IMG/VR virus record: IMGVR_UViG_3300042509_002108
Coordinates: 1 to 58,171 of that record
Source: a virus
DNA length: 58,171 nucleotides
Direction: 5' to 3' (one strand)
The notes below the pieces were generated by a model. The model saw only the letters and a list, made by a program, of their open reading frames with translations, had not been told where the DNA came from and made no database searches. This document shows, in pieces, positions 24,212-32,836 of the stretch. A program made the position numbers and the translations under genes. The first letter of the stretch is position 1, and the number at the start of each line of letters is the position of its first letter.

Positions 24212-26821
24212 TCAAGCGGGACTCTTGTGAGACTCGGTAGGTTCCAATTGCTCAAGCGGCACAAGCGTGGCCCGTGACGTCCCCATGCCCTTAAAACGAA
24301 TTGCTGAGCTCGCTGCGGACGCTCCAGGCACCCTCCGAAGCGATTGTCGATATGCGTTACCGGCCCAGGGTGTGTCCTTCAAAATGCCCTGCAAATTCGT
24401 GCTGCTATTCGCGATGGCGAGCTCTCGATGCATCACTCGCAGCCCATAGCGACCAAGAACAGTTTCGATTTCGTCCGATGCCTGGTCCCTTCCTGGCAGC
24501 GCATAGACCACTCCCCGTCGAGCAAGCTGGATCAGCTCCATGACGCTCATGCGCTTGCCCCCCTCCACCTGAATTAGGTGCTGCAGGACGTAGTTCAGGC
24601 ACTTGTTCTCATCGGCGTCTTCTGCGTCAATTTCGCGTGACTGCCAGTCCATTTGATCGATCCACTGAAGAGCCTGCTCAAGCGAAAGCTCGCCGCCGCC
24701 ATCTACCTCCAGACTCCAGGCACCAGCGAGGAGCGTGCCGTACTGATCGCCAAAGCGCTGACCAAAACGGCGTGATAGAGCAGTGGCGAGGGTCCGAGCG
24801 TTTTTGCGAATGGTGGGGATGTGCTTGAGGGTCCGAGCGACGAGGAGCCTGCCGTTCTCTTCAGTGCAGGCATCCAAGATTTGCTGCTCGAATTCAGCCC
24901 AGTCGTCTCGCTTGGTCTCATCGCGTCTCAGGCTGAGAACACAGAAGCGATCAAGATCAGCGCGTTGTACCAGAGCGACGTTGATGGAAGAGACGCAGAA
25001 CATGGAGCGGATCTCGAAAGTGTTGGATCCGCCGGTCGCGGTGCCCTTATAGATCTTTCCGCCTTCAGATGAGGCGATGCGAGCGAGAGCAAGGATGTTC
25101 TGGACGATCTGCTTGTCCTTCTGTTCGTTCTGCTCAAGCTCGTCGAAAACGATGGGGATAGCGTCTGAGCGAAGTTGACCGCGCAGGCCGGCTTCAGTGG
25201 TGCCACCGGTAGCGCCTTCGAACATGCCACCGAGGAGTGGCTTCATGAAGGTTTTGAGGATGGTGGTTTTTCCGGTGCCGGCCCCGCCAGTGATCCATAT
25301 ATGAGGTCTCCAGGTCAGGGCGCCACAGACCGGTGCGAGAACGATCCAGCCGAGGAGGAGCTGAGAAGATGCGGGTGTTTCCCAGCGGAAGCGTTCGGCA
25401 ATGTTGGCGATTGAACGAGCTAGGTCGTCTGAGAGGGACTCAGAGCCTGGGCCGTCAATGGCTTTGGCGTTTTCGTAGAAGTAATAGCTACGGAAAGAGC
25501 TTGGAAGTTTGGTGATGGCAGATGAGATGCCATCGATAACGAGTCGATTGCCGAGGTGAAGAATGACGCGATCTGCATCTGCCCATGCACCGCGACCACG
25601 CACGCGGGAAGGATCGTAGATGCCTTGTGCCATGCAGGTGCGCATGACGTGATTAGCGGCCGAATCCCAATCAACGCGGCCCTTGTCATCACCGAAGCCA
25701 TCAATCCACCACTGAATATCTGCTAGCTGGAAGAAGTGACTTTTGTTGTGCTGTGCGGCGGTAAGGGATAGAACCTGACAGGACTCGCGGGGGAGGTAGA
25801 AGTAAGTGCCGCGATCATGGCCGAGGAGGAGGAAGGGTAGCGAGGAGCCAGTGATAGGCGCTTCTGGTTCAGCGGCTATCTGTTTTAGGGCTTGGGGTGG
25901 TTCGACGACTCGCTTTGGCTGTCGGTAACCGTCTTTACGAGCCCAGTACCAGAAGGAGGCGGCGTTGATGCGATTGAAGGTCGATGCTGCAACCTGATCG
26001 ATTTCAGCGAAGAGCGGGCTGTGGCGCTTCATAAGGCGCTTGGCATCCTCGACACCTCCACCTGCCTCTTCACAAGCTTTGATTAACGCCCAAAGAAGAT
26101 TACGGTAAAAAGGATATTTTTCAGTCTTAGGAATAGCTGCGGGAATGTGATTTAGTGCTTTCTCAATTTCAGTAAGATCTTGCTTTTCGTACTGCGTAAA
26201 TGATTGCGCTTGCTGTATTTCCTGCTGCAGCTCTTCAGTAGGTATCGCGGAATTAAGTTGATCGTATGTGTAGTACTTTTCGGAGCTATGAATAATACTT
26301 ACTTTATCAGTTAACGCACCGGAGCCATTTGCATAAAAAGTGCCAGGCAACCTGAGAACGCGCGAAAGATTCCGTATTGTTTGATCAGCTTGCGTGTATT
26401 CCAGCAAGCGGGCCTGGAGAGGCAGCCACTGATCTGGTGAAATGGTGTCGCTGAAGATCCAATAGTTGTGGATTGATTTGCCACCCGTCGCCACCTGTAG
26501 AGAGGGCTCAGGAAGGCCAAGTTCTTTCCAGGCTGTGACCTGCCATTCAACAGGGCGATTGTCCCATTCGCAGAAGATTGCGCGACACTGTTTGATGTCT
26601 GCATCTTTATCACCACCATCATTAATGACGACGTAAATGCCGCGACCCTCTTGCTGCCATTGGTGAATCAGTGTCGGATCAGGACCGCCCTTACGACCGG
26701 AGTCACCTTGTTTGGCGGGGTTTTCGGAATGGTAAAAAGCACGCAGACGGATGGCATCTGCGGGCTTGCGCAGTGCGCGAATGAAGGCGCGTGCTTCATC
26801 GCGATCAAATTGTTTTTGCAT
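24212..26821 (-). CDS. RepB-type primase fused to SF3-like helicase
   Basis: 869 residues. The N-terminal ~200 residues form an archaeo-eukaryotic-type primase: YVVINDGGDKDADI with acidic residues, CEWDN, GGKSIHNYW with the conserved Ser/His, and SRVLRLPGTFY. The C-terminal half is a helicase with Walker A GGAGTGKTT at 512-520 and Walker B IVFDELE at 557-563. Such primase-helicases start and drive replication of phages and plasmids. The start codon shares one base with the stop of the ribbon-helix-helix regulator gene. Confidence 0.92.
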   Translation of the reverse strand: MQKQFDRDEARAFIRALRKPADAIRLRAFYHSENPAKQGDSGRKGGPDPTLIHQWQQEGRGIYVVINDGGDKDADIKQCRAIFCEWDNRPVEWQVTAWKELGLPEPSLQVATGGKSIHNYWIFSDTISPDQWLPLQARLLEYTQADQTIRNLSRVLRLPGTFYANGSGALTDKVSIIHSSEKYYTYDQLNSAIPTEELQQEIQQAQSFTQYEKQDLTEIEKALNHIPAAIPKTEKYPFYRNLLWALIKACEEAGGGVEDAKRLMKRHSPLFAEIDQVAASTFNRINAASFWYWARKDGYRQPKRVVEPPQALKQIAAEPEAPITGSSLPFLLLGHDRGTYFYLPRESCQVLSLTAAQHNKSHFFQLADIQWWIDGFGDDKGRVDWDSAANHVMRTCMAQGIYDPSRVRGRGAWADADRVILHLGNRLVIDGISSAITKLPSSFRSYYFYENAKAIDGPGSESLSDDLARSIANIAERFRWETPASSQLLLGWIVLAPVCGALTWRPHIWITGGAGTGKTTILKTFMKPLLGGMFEGATGGTTEAGLRGQLRSDAIPIVFDELEQNEQKDKQIVQNILALARIASSEGGKIYKGTATGGSNTFEIRSMFCVSSINVALVQRADLDRFCVLSLRRDETKRDDWAEFEQQILDACTEENGRLLVARTLKHIPTIRKNARTLATALSRRFGQRFGDQYGTLLAGAWSLEVDGGGELSLEQALQWIDQMDWQSREIDAEDADENKCLNYVLQHLIQVEGGKRMSVMELIQLARRGVVYALPGRDQASDEIETVLGRYGLRVMHRELAIANSSTNLQGILKDTPWAGNAYRQSLRRVPGASAASSAIRFKGMGTSRATLVPLEQLEPTESHKSPA

Positions 26822-27027
26822 TACTTAACGGTAGGCATGGCAGCCTTCATGGCCTGATCGATAAGGCGGCGGATGAGGGCAGAGCGTGTATCGATGTCGC
26901 CAGCTTGACGATCGAGCCAGGCGACTTGGCGTTCGGGGAGTCGGATGCTGAGTGGCTTCAAGCGGGAGGGTCGGTTCAGACGGCATGGTAGCCGGTCCGC
27001 CAGCTTTGTGCTACGTTTCCGAGGCAT
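26821..27027 (-). CDS. Ribbon-helix-helix DNA-binding regulator
   Basis: 68 residues. A basic N-terminus precedes KPLSIRLPERQVAWLDRQAG and RSALIRRLIDQAMKA, the beta-strand plus two helices of CopG/Arc-type repressors. It starts 14 bp from the divergent plus-strand gene at 27041 and is cotranscribed with the primase-helicase, so it may control both directions from the short shared intergenic space. Confidence 0.85.
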   Translation of the reverse strand: MPRKRSTKLADRLPCRLNRPSRLKPLSIRLPERQVAWLDRQAGDIDTRSALIRRLIDQAMKAAMPTVK

Positions 27028-27040
27028 TGTATTTCAACGT

Positions 27041-27769
27041 ATGGCGGCGAGACGCCAAAAACCCTGCCCACCACTAGCCGGAAGGCAGTGGAAGGCTTAT
27101 CGGGACTACGAAGCCCACATGAACCAGATCCGCAAGCAGGCCGAGCCAGGCATGCCGCTGGAGGGGGACGAGCTTGACTACGCGATGGCCTACCTCAGGT
27201 GGCACGAGGAGTGGGAGGAGCATCTTGCGACTCACGGCGAACCGGAGGCAGTGTTTGTTGAACTCAATCTTGATGTCCCTCCATATCGAGACAAAACTGA
27301 TCAGCATCAGTTTTGGGTTCACTATGAGGATGGCGACAGTGAAGTTTTTTCTTATAAGCTTGATCGAAGTTTGTTTGGTTACGCCGATAGCGGATCGCTT
27401 GACAGGAGGCGAAAGCTAAGAGATATCAAGCTGGCTGCCAGACACATTATTCGCCCGCTGCATGAAGAGTTAAAGCATCGCAGTTTTCTGACAGGCGACC
27501 TTGATGTTCATCACGATAAGGAAAGCTTTCAATCTTTGCTTTTCAGGTTTTTCTGGGATGAGCTTGGCGTGAGGACGCTCGGGGAGATTAATGTTTGCGA
27601 TTTAGATAACATTGGCACTAAACGATTCACCCCAGAGCAGGTTGCACAAGCTTGGTATGACTTTCACGAGCGTGAGGCTACCTTGGTCGTGATGACCAAG
27701 CAGGAGCACCAGTCTTGGCATTCCGCTCACGGCAAGGATGCCGACGCCGACTGGGATCTGCTATTATAG
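27041..27769 (+). CDS. DUF3223-like hypothetical protein
   Basis: 242 residues from ATG 27041 (MAARRQKPCPPLAGRQWKAY), the first start after the divergent regulator. An N-terminal acidic helical half is followed by FWVHYEDGDSEVFSYKLDRSLFG and a C-terminal region with DLDVHHDKESFQSLLFRFF and HEREATLVVMTKQEHQSWH. The His-rich part resembles DUF3223/HNH-related nucleases, but this is tentative. It opens the rightward early operon and is followed by the helicase. Confidence 0.62.
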   Translation: MAARRQKPCPPLAGRQWKAYRDYEAHMNQIRKQAEPGMPLEGDELDYAMAYLRWHEEWEEHLATHGEPEAVFVELNLDVPPYRDKTDQHQFWVHYEDGDSEVFSYKLDRSLFGYADSGSLDRRRKLRDIKLAARHIIRPLHEELKHRSFLTGDLDVHHDKESFQSLLFRFFWDELGVRTLGEINVCDLDNIGTKRFTPEQVAQAWYDFHEREATLVVMTKQEHQSWHSAHGKDADADWDLLL

Positions 27770-27792
27770 AAAAAATTATCCTTATTTTTGCC

Positions 27793-29190
27793 ATGCTTCG
27801 CCCCCACCAGGAAAAAGCCATCGCCGATGTCCGCGCCGCTTATGCGGCCGGCCGGCGAGCGCCGATTCTCTGTGCGCCAACTGGTGCTGGCAAGACTTTT
27901 ACTGCGGCTGAGATTATCCGCTCGGCCGTGGCCAAAGGTAATCGAGTTTGGTTTCTGGCGCACCTGAGGGAAATTCTTGAGGACACGTCAAGCAGACTGA
28001 AGCGCGCTGATATCTCGCATGGCTTCATTATGTCCGGTAAGCCACGGAACCTGTATGAGCAGGTGCAAGTGGTTTCGGTGCAGACGGCGATGCGCAGGTC
28101 GTTTGCAGTTAAGCCTGGGCTGATCATCGTTGATGAGTGTCACCTTGCGGTTGCGAGCACGTATCGCAAGGTGATTGAAGCTGCAGGTAATCCGCCGATC
28201 TTGGGGCTGACTGGTACGCCATGCAGACTTGATGGCAAGGGGCTGGGGGAGATGTTTGATTGCATCATCCCCACTTGTAGTACTGGTGACTTGATTGGCG
28301 ATGGCATGCTGTCACCGATCAAGTATTTCGCGCCAAGTAAGCCTGACCTAAGCGAGATCAGAACCAGGGGCGGAGATTATGCGCTAGAGGAACTGGAAGA
28401 GTTGGTGGATCGCAATGTGATTACAGGCAATGCAGTGCAGCATTACCGCAAGATGTGCAGCGGCAAGCCAGCGGTGGCATTTTGTGTGAGCATCAAACAT
28501 GCCGAGCATGTTGCCGATTCTTTTAGGCGAGCGGGCTATCGAGCGGTTGCGGTGTCTGGTAGGTCGACTAATGAGGAGCGTAAGTTTGCGCTGGAAGGGT
28601 TGCGAACGGGGCAGCTTGACGTGGTGTGCAACGCCCAACTATGGGTAGCGGGCGTGGATGTACCTGGGATCGAGTGCATTATTTTGCTGCGTCCAACGAA
28701 GAGCTTGACGTTTTATTTGCAGGCAATTGGTCGCGGTCTCAGGCTTGCTGATGGGAAGCAGCATTGCACGGTGCTCGATCATGCGGGATGCGTATTTGAG
28801 CACGGGATGCCTGATATCCAGCGCGAGTGGAGCTTGGAAGGAAGGAAGAAAAAGAAGAAATCAGATGCGCCTGCGGTGAAGCAGTGCCCGATGTGTTTTG
28901 GCGTGCATGAGCCAGCGCCAGTGTGTCCGATGTGCGGACATATTTACACGACGATTCAGCGGAATGGTCCGCAGCAGGTTGATGGCGAGCTAGTGGAATT
29001 TACGATGCGAGAGGCGGCCGCGATGGAGAGAGCGGAGGTTAAGAGTAAGCAAAAAGAGCAGGCGCAGGCTCGAACTTTGTCAGAATTGGAAACGATCGCC
29101 CGCGATAGGGGATATAAACCAGGATGGGCGCGTCGCGTGATGGCTGCACGGGAAGCGAAGCGAGCCGCCGCGAGTGGAATACTCCGGTAA
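27793..29190 (+). CDS. SF2 DEXH helicase
   Basis: 465 residues from ATG 27793 (MLRPHQEKAIADV); the upstream frame overlaps the preceding gene and is rejected. Q-like motif, Walker A APTGAGKT (28-35), DECH (114-117), LTGTPCR and motif VI QAIGRGLR place it among SSL2/RecG-like SF2 helicases of phage replication. A C-terminal Cys cluster (CPMC...CPMCG) forms a zinc finger, then comes a basic helical tail. Likely role: DNA unwinding in replication or recombination. Confidence 0.94.
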   Translation: MLRPHQEKAIADVRAAYAAGRRAPILCAPTGAGKTFTAAEIIRSAVAKGNRVWFLAHLREILEDTSSRLKRADISHGFIMSGKPRNLYEQVQVVSVQTAMRRSFAVKPGLIIVDECHLAVASTYRKVIEAAGNPPILGLTGTPCRLDGKGLGEMFDCIIPTCSTGDLIGDGMLSPIKYFAPSKPDLSEIRTRGGDYALEELEELVDRNVITGNAVQHYRKMCSGKPAVAFCVSIKHAEHVADSFRRAGYRAVAVSGRSTNEERKFALEGLRTGQLDVVCNAQLWVAGVDVPGIECIILLRPTKSLTFYLQAIGRGLRLADGKQHCTVLDHAGCVFEHGMPDIQREWSLEGRKKKKKSDAPAVKQCPMCFGVHEPAPVCPMCGHIYTTIQRNGPQQVDGELVEFTMREAAAMERAEVKSKQKEQAQARTLSELETIARDRGYKPGWARRVMAAREAKRAAASGILR

Positions 29191-29357
29191 GAGCGCCATG
29201 GAATGCATTGATCAAGGAAGCGCTACAGGCTGTCGACCGTCATAATTGTGCGTATTTCGAAACAGGTGATGCTAGGCACATGCACCTAGCTGCGAAGTTG
29301 CGTGAATATGTGGGTGAACTCAAGGTGTTGATCCATGAGCTTGAAGCTAATTCTTGA
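29124..29357 (+). CDS. Small hypothetical protein after the helicase
   Basis: 77 residues overlapping the helicase end by 67 bp. The non-overlapping part (RAPWNALIKEALQAVDRHNCAY, then KLREYVGELKVLIHELEA) is a convincing helical pair with aromatic and acidic residues. An alternative TTG start at 29207 would avoid the overlap. Function unknown. Confidence 0.58.
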   Translation: MGASRDGCTGSEASRREWNTPVRAPWNALIKEALQAVDRHNCAYFETGDARHMHLAAKLREYVGELKVLIHELEANS

Positions 29358-29424
29358 GCTGTGCGCTGCGTATGTGGGCGTGTGTTCAGCGTTGTTGTGG
29401 ATGGCGTGGTTGCTTCTGCCCTAG
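29335..29424 (+). CDS. Tiny membrane protein, 29 aa
   Basis: ATG at 29335 overlaps the end of the previous gene. The product is one hydrophobic helix (ILELCAAYVGVCSALLWMAWLLLP). Its end overlaps the convergent HNH gene. Plausible but unproven; the role is unknown. Confidence 0.42.
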   Translation: MSLKLILELCAAYVGVCSALLWMAWLLLP

Positions 29425-29679
29425 CCACAGAACGATTGCCCATTCACGGGTATCAGACCAGAAGTGCTGAGTGCGATACCAAGTGATCCAATCGCGATGA
29501 CCCTTGGAGCTATTGCAAGCGAGACAGCAGGAAATTGTGTTGTGAAGTTCTGCTGAGCCACCAAGGGCTTTTGGGATGACGTGATCAAGGGTGCCGGAAC
29601 GGCCTAGGGGTTCAGCGCAGTAAGCGCATTCATAATTCCACGCGAGGTGAATTTGATCGCGTTTACTGCGGGGCAGGCG
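29386..29679 (-). CDS. HNH endonuclease
   Basis: 97 residues from ATG 29679 (MRLPRSKRDQIHLAWN). It has the compact zinc-HNH layout: CAYCAEPL, LDHVIPKALGG, then CCLACNSSKGHRDW. It is transcribed against the early operon and overlaps the 29-aa frame. It is similar in layout to the HNH gene at 41326-41691, and probably a free-standing homing-type nuclease. Confidence 0.88.
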   Translation of the reverse strand, partial: RLPRSKRDQIHLAWNYECAYCAEPLGRSGTLDHVIPKALGGSAELHNTISCCLACNSSKGHRDWITWYRTQHFWSDTREWAIVLWLGQKQPRHPQQR

Positions 29680-29848
29680 CATCGTCCCAGCGCGGAAGGA
29701 CGAATACACCTACGTCTAAATCAATGATGTCGTCGTCGTTGTGAATAAATTCTGAAAGCTGCGAATAAATATTTGCGGGCAGCTCATCGGCTGGGATGTC
29801 GCTGCGGATGATGACTTTGGCGTTGATTTCAACCAGGTGTGCCTGCAT
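29663..29848 (-). CDS. Small acidic hypothetical protein, 61 aa
   Basis: ATG 29848 (MQAHLVEINAKVIIRSDIP) is preferred to the frame start at 29893. Helical and very acidic (HNDDDIIDLDVG), then FVLPRWDD. The end overlaps the HNH gene start by 17 bp, so the two are coupled. No family recognised; acidic small phage proteins often act as inhibitors or DNA mimics, but nothing here shows that. Confidence 0.6.
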   Translation of the reverse strand: MQAHLVEINAKVIIRSDIPADELPANIYSQLSEFIHNDDDIIDLDVGVFVLPRWDDAPAPQ

Positions 29849-30068
29849 GCACCGCCCGCGACTTGCCTTACGGTAGCGAGATAGACAGTCCAAGCCCCAG
29901 TGATCCTGGGGCCGGCTACTGCCCGATGCGAAAGCAGAGCGGGAACGTGGTCACTGTAAGAGGGTTGCCCGGTGGTTGGTCCTCACGCGGTGTCAACCTT
30001 GCCGCTGCCGGGCGCAACGGTACCGCCCAGACTCCTCAAAAAGGGTCTAGATCAATAGGATAGCGACC
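29849..30068. other. Gene-free 220-bp stretch with hairpins
   Basis: Contains CCCCAG/CTGGGG (29896-29912) and a longer possible stem pairing GTTGCCCGG near 29963 with CCGGGCGCAAC near 30008, enclosing GGTT-type inverted repeats. It separates the divergent 61-aa gene and the VRR-NUC gene, so promoters for both should be here. A structured leader RNA is possible. Confidence 0.4.
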
Positions 30069-30425
30069 ATGAGCGAAACCGCGATACAGCAGACGATCAG
30101 ATTGGCGCTGGGCAAGGTGCGCCATCTGAGGTTGTTTAGGAACAATGTCGGCAAGCTTCCTGATCCAAGAACTGGCAGGTGGGTTGAGTTTGGTGTGGGC
30201 GGGTCTGGCGCTGCTGATCTGCTGGGCTGGCGGACAGTGACGGTGACACCAGAGATGGTGGGACAAAAGGTGGCGCAGTTCGTGAGTTTGGAGGTGAAGA
30301 CGGCCACGGGAAGGGTGAGGCCAGAGCAAGAGAACTGGCGGCGTGTGGTGCTGGAGGCGGGTGGTGTGGCCGCTGTCGTGCGAAGTGTGGAGGATGCCCA
30401 GCGGGTGTTAGGGTCTGAAGGATAG
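30069..30425 (+). CDS. VRR-NUC nuclease
   Basis: 118 residues with the VRR-NUC pattern: ETAIQQTIRLALG, NNVGKLPDPRTGR, GGSGAADLLGW with the catalytic Asp, VSLEVKTATGRVRPEQ with the Glu-x-Lys, and ENWRRVVLEAGGVAAVVRS. These small PD-(D/E)XK enzymes act as structure-specific nucleases in phage DNA processing, often near helicases, as here. Start at ATG 30069. Confidence 0.93.
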   Translation: MSETAIQQTIRLALGKVRHLRLFRNNVGKLPDPRTGRWVEFGVGGSGAADLLGWRTVTVTPEMVGQKVAQFVSLEVKTATGRVRPEQENWRRVVLEAGGVAAVVRSVEDAQRVLGSEG

Positions 30426-30426
30426 A

Positions 30427-30459
30427 GCCCAGATCCCTGCTGCTGCAGCACATCTGGGC
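30427..30459. terminator. Hairpin between convergent genes
   Basis: Perfect GCCCAGAT/ATCTGGGC arms (30427-30434 and 30452-30459) with an inner TGCTGCTGCAGCA palindrome, right after the VRR-NUC stop and ahead of the end of the minus-strand gene at 30480. No T tract on either strand, so it may only pause transcription. Confidence 0.5.
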
Positions 30460-30479
30460 CATCTAATGCGACAAAACCT

Positions 30480-30680
30480 TTACATCTGCGATTCGGCGTC
30501 TTGGGTTCGTTGCTCTTCGATGGCGCTGAGTTGAATGCGAGTCCAGAGAGCTAGGCGACCAAGGCTGATCACCATGTCAGCTTCTTCGGCGCTGGTAACG
30601 TCGCTGCAAAGGATGGGAAGGTGGTGGGCGATCCAGTCGTTGAGCTTGCTGCGGGCGTCGCGAACGGAAGGATGATGCAT
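30480..30680 (-). CDS. Small helical hypothetical protein
   Basis: 66 residues from ATG 30680 (MHHPSVRDARSKLNDWIAHH); almost wholly helical with SAEEADMVISLGRLALWTRIQLSAIEEQ. It lies alone on the minus strand inside the rightward operon. Possibly a small regulatory coiled-coil protein. Unrecognised. Confidence 0.6.
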   Translation of the reverse strand: MHHPSVRDARSKLNDWIAHHLPILCSDVTSAEEADMVISLGRLALWTRIQLSAIEEQRTQDAESQM

Positions 30681-30786
30681 GGCTGGCCTGGTAGCGGACA
30701 CCACCTATTGCCGACCTGGATTATGCGAGACATTGCGCTTAAGCCGGATTTGGGGTAGGGTGGGCGAGCCCTAAGGGTTACCGCTT

Positions 30787-31014
30787 ATGGATTGGACTGA
30801 GATTTTGGAACGTGCTGGGGTGCCGGAGTCGCCTGGCCGCGCAGAGGCATTGCGTGGCTTGAGGGAGGAGCGGCCTTTTGTTGCGACTGTTCGAAGCAGG
30901 TCGACGCAGCTAGTCAAGACAGTGCGCTTTGAGGCGCGTGATTATTCGCATGCATTGATTAAGGTGCGCGGCATGCTGGCAGGGCACACACTGGTTCGGC
31001 TTGCGGAGGATTGA
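30787..31014 (+). CDS. Small hypothetical protein, 75 aa
   Basis: Starts MDWTEILERAGVPESPGRAEALRGL. The second half (VRSRSTQLVKTVRFEARDYSHALIKVRGML) is a compact alpha/beta fold seen in several small cyanophage proteins. The start codon directly follows TTACCGCTT, the motif of the GC-rich island, with AAGGG 10 bases ahead. It is the first gene of a long chain of overlapping small genes. Confidence 0.68.
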   Translation: MDWTEILERAGVPESPGRAEALRGLREERPFVATVRSRSTQLVKTVRFEARDYSHALIKVRGMLAGHTLVRLAED

Positions 31015-31151
31015 TGATGACACCACATCGACTTGGGGACATCTGCGCTGCATTGATCGCAGCGTGGGCGTTTGCAATGCTTGGCATTGAGGCTGGCGCA
31101 CACCACAGCCCCACCCACTCCGGCACGCAGCAGGTGGTGCGGCATGACTGA
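31014..31151 (+). CDS. Tiny membrane protein, 45 aa
   Basis: Opens with ATG overlapping the preceding stop (31014). One hydrophobic helix (DICAALIAAWAFAMLGI) is followed by a His/Thr-rich polar tail. It ends with an 8-bp ATGACTGA overlap with the next gene. Coupling on both sides supports translation; function unknown. Confidence 0.6.
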   Translation: MMTPHRLGDICAALIAAWAFAMLGIEAGAHHSPTHSGTQQVVRHD

Positions 31152-31473
31152 GCACCCCATCACCCCACCGCCCGAGCTGGTGCAGCAGTGGTTTCTTGGC
31201 GCCAAGGCGATGCCTGTTGACCAGTGGGTAACTGATGTAGCCACCCGCGCCGCCCAATGGGGCGCCGACATTGAGCTGGAGGCGTGCTGTGAGTGGGTCA
31301 AAAGCAAGCAGACCTATTGGGCACACGACGAACTTCGCGCCACCAGGCGGCCCAAGCCACCGAGCTTGAAGGAGCAGGCGCTTGACGAGCTGCACATCAG
31401 TTTCGACAGGGGCTACCTCAAGGAAGGAGCTGCCGACACCATCCGTCGAGCACTGGAGCAACTCAATGACTGA
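31144..31473 (+). CDS. PPPEL/LEACCEW-family protein, paralogue 1
   Basis: 109 residues, MTEHPITPPPELVQQW start, then ARAAQWGADIELEACCEW and RRPKPPSLKEQALDEL. This family recurs at 33179 and 47512. The two Cys of EACCEW and the long helices suggest a small helical fold. Role unknown; I associate such proteins with picocyanobacterial phages. Joined on both sides by the same ATGACTGA overlap. Confidence 0.8.
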   Translation: MTEHPITPPPELVQQWFLGAKAMPVDQWVTDVATRAAQWGADIELEACCEWVKSKQTYWAHDELRATRRPKPPSLKEQALDELHISFDRGYLKEGAADTIRRALEQLND

Positions 31474-31612
31474 GCGACGCTTTGTGTTTGCTTTTCCGAC
31501 GCTGAATCTTTACGAGGTAATCAGAGCGGTGACCGCCGTTGAAGCTAGGCACAAGCTGATGAATTCGAACCTTGCACGTTTTTATAGGCAGGCAGTGCTG
31601 CTTAATCCATGA
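31466..31612 (+). CDS. Small hypothetical protein, 48 aa
   Basis: The ATG at 31466 overlaps the upstream stop by 8 bp (ATGACTGA); an apparent longer frame is not needed. MTERRFVFAFPTLNLYEVIRAVTAVEA and a basic end suggest a small helical factor. The next gene starts at an ATGA overlap. Confidence 0.6.
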   Translation: MTERRFVFAFPTLNLYEVIRAVTAVEARHKLMNSNLARFYRQAVLLNP

Positions 31613-31977
31613 AGCAACGTATTTCAATTGTCAAGGAAGATCGTATCTGGGATCTTCGCAGCCAAGGTTACGACTACGATTCGATTTCGCGAATCGTAAA
31701 TGTACATCCTGCGCTTACCAGTGTGATTAGGCGAATTCGCCGCCGCCCACCATTGGAGCAGGATCCAATTAAGCGTGGCCGCAAGAAGGGATGGATGTCT
31801 GATGCGCAGATCGAGGAGATTAAACGCAGACGAAGCATGGGTGAAACGCTGCTTTCACTCGCAAGGTCATTTGATGTAAGCGAAACTTGCATCTGCGATA
31901 TTTGCAAAGGCAAAACTTATCGCGAACCCGAAAGCAAGGGCTACACGTTCGATTTTTCTAATCGTTTACGCCGATGA
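31609..31977 (+). CDS. Helix-turn-helix DNA-binding protein
   Basis: 122 residues with two HTH-like parts: DRIWDLRSQGYDYDSISRIVNVH near the start and IEEIKRRRSMGETLLSLARSFDVS in the middle, with CICDICKGKTYR at the end. Arg/Lys-rich and resembling HNH-associated or resolvase-like HTH modules. Likely an early regulator or DNA architectural protein. ATGA overlap with the exonuclease gene. Confidence 0.75.
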   Translation: MKQRISIVKEDRIWDLRSQGYDYDSISRIVNVHPALTSVIRRIRRRPPLEQDPIKRGRKKGWMSDAQIEEIKRRRSMGETLLSLARSFDVSETCICDICKGKTYREPESKGYTFDFSNRLRR

Positions 31978-32642
31978 ATTTACTAATTGTTGACACAGAG
32001 ACGACTGGTCTGACGCCTGCTGATGCGCGCTGCATTGAAGTGGGCGGAATTTTATTTAGCGTTGATGAGCGTGCTGTTTTGGGGCAGTGCTCGTTTTTGT
32101 TGCCAACGGATGAGAATCCGGTTGCGCACATTAACGGAATCAGGGCGGAGCTAACAAAACGCCCGCAAGCTGCTCGCGCTGGCATGGAGTATTTCTATGC
32201 AATGGCAAAACAGGCTGACTACATCGTGGCTCACAACACTGACTTCGACCGGCAATGGTTCGGTTACGGTTCATTGCCTGCGCTTGGTCAGCAGTGGATT
32301 TGCACGATGGATGATGTGGAGTGGCCTCGTGTCACACGGAGCCGCCCTGCTGTTACGCATCTTGCGCTTGCGTATGGCGTACCAGTGTGGGCAGCACACC
32401 GCGCGCTGACTGATTGCATTTATCTGGCGCAGGTAATGGAGCGCGAGCCTGATTTGGAATTGCTGCTGACGCAAGCGTTGGAGCCGAAAAGGCTGTATAT
32501 GGCGATGGTGAGCTATGAAGACCGTCAAAAGGCAAAGGATGCTGGGTTCCGGTGGGATGGTGAGCAGCGCAGGTGGTTGCGAAAGATGCGTGAGTCGAAG
32601 GTGACTGAGCTGATGTTTGGTGTTCGGGAGGTGGCGGCATGA
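31974..32642 (+). CDS. DnaQ-like 3'-5' exonuclease
   Basis: 222 residues. DEDDh motifs are present: DTETTGL (residues ~7-13), VAHNTDFD, and HRALTDCIYLA. The C-terminal part (YEDRQKAKDAGFRWDGEQRRWLRK) is a DUF5710-like add-on that may bind DNA. It may proofread the host polymerase or trim recombination ends. Start overlaps the HTH gene by ATGA. Confidence 0.92.
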   Translation: MNLLIVDTETTGLTPADARCIEVGGILFSVDERAVLGQCSFLLPTDENPVAHINGIRAELTKRPQAARAGMEYFYAMAKQADYIVAHNTDFDRQWFGYGSLPALGQQWICTMDDVEWPRVTRSRPAVTHLALAYGVPVWAAHRALTDCIYLAQVMEREPDLELLLTQALEPKRLYMAMVSYEDRQKAKDAGFRWDGEQRRWLRKMRESKVTELMFGVREVAA

Positions 32643-32836
32643 GCAAGGCGAGCGATTTTTGCAAAACATGCGCTGAGACTTTGGGATTCAAAGGTCGCTT
32701 CTCATTGCTTGCGTTTGGAGTTTTGGGATTATTTTTCCCTGGACTTGTTACGTATCTGCTGCTTAGCGGCATTGCCAAGAGCCTTAAGAATGTTGATATT
32801 CAGCAAATGCTGAAGGAGCTTGAAGATGATGCTTGA
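32639..32836 (+). CDS. Small membrane protein, 65 aa
   Basis: A Cys-containing N-terminus (SKASDFCKTCAETLGF) leads into a strong hydrophobic segment (LLAFGVLGLFFPGLVTYLLLSGIA), then an acidic helix ending KELEDDA. Single-pass topology is likely. Overlaps its neighbours at both ends. Confidence 0.65.
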   Translation: MSKASDFCKTCAETLGFKGRFSLLAFGVLGLFFPGLVTYLLLSGIAKSLKNVDIQQMLKELEDDA

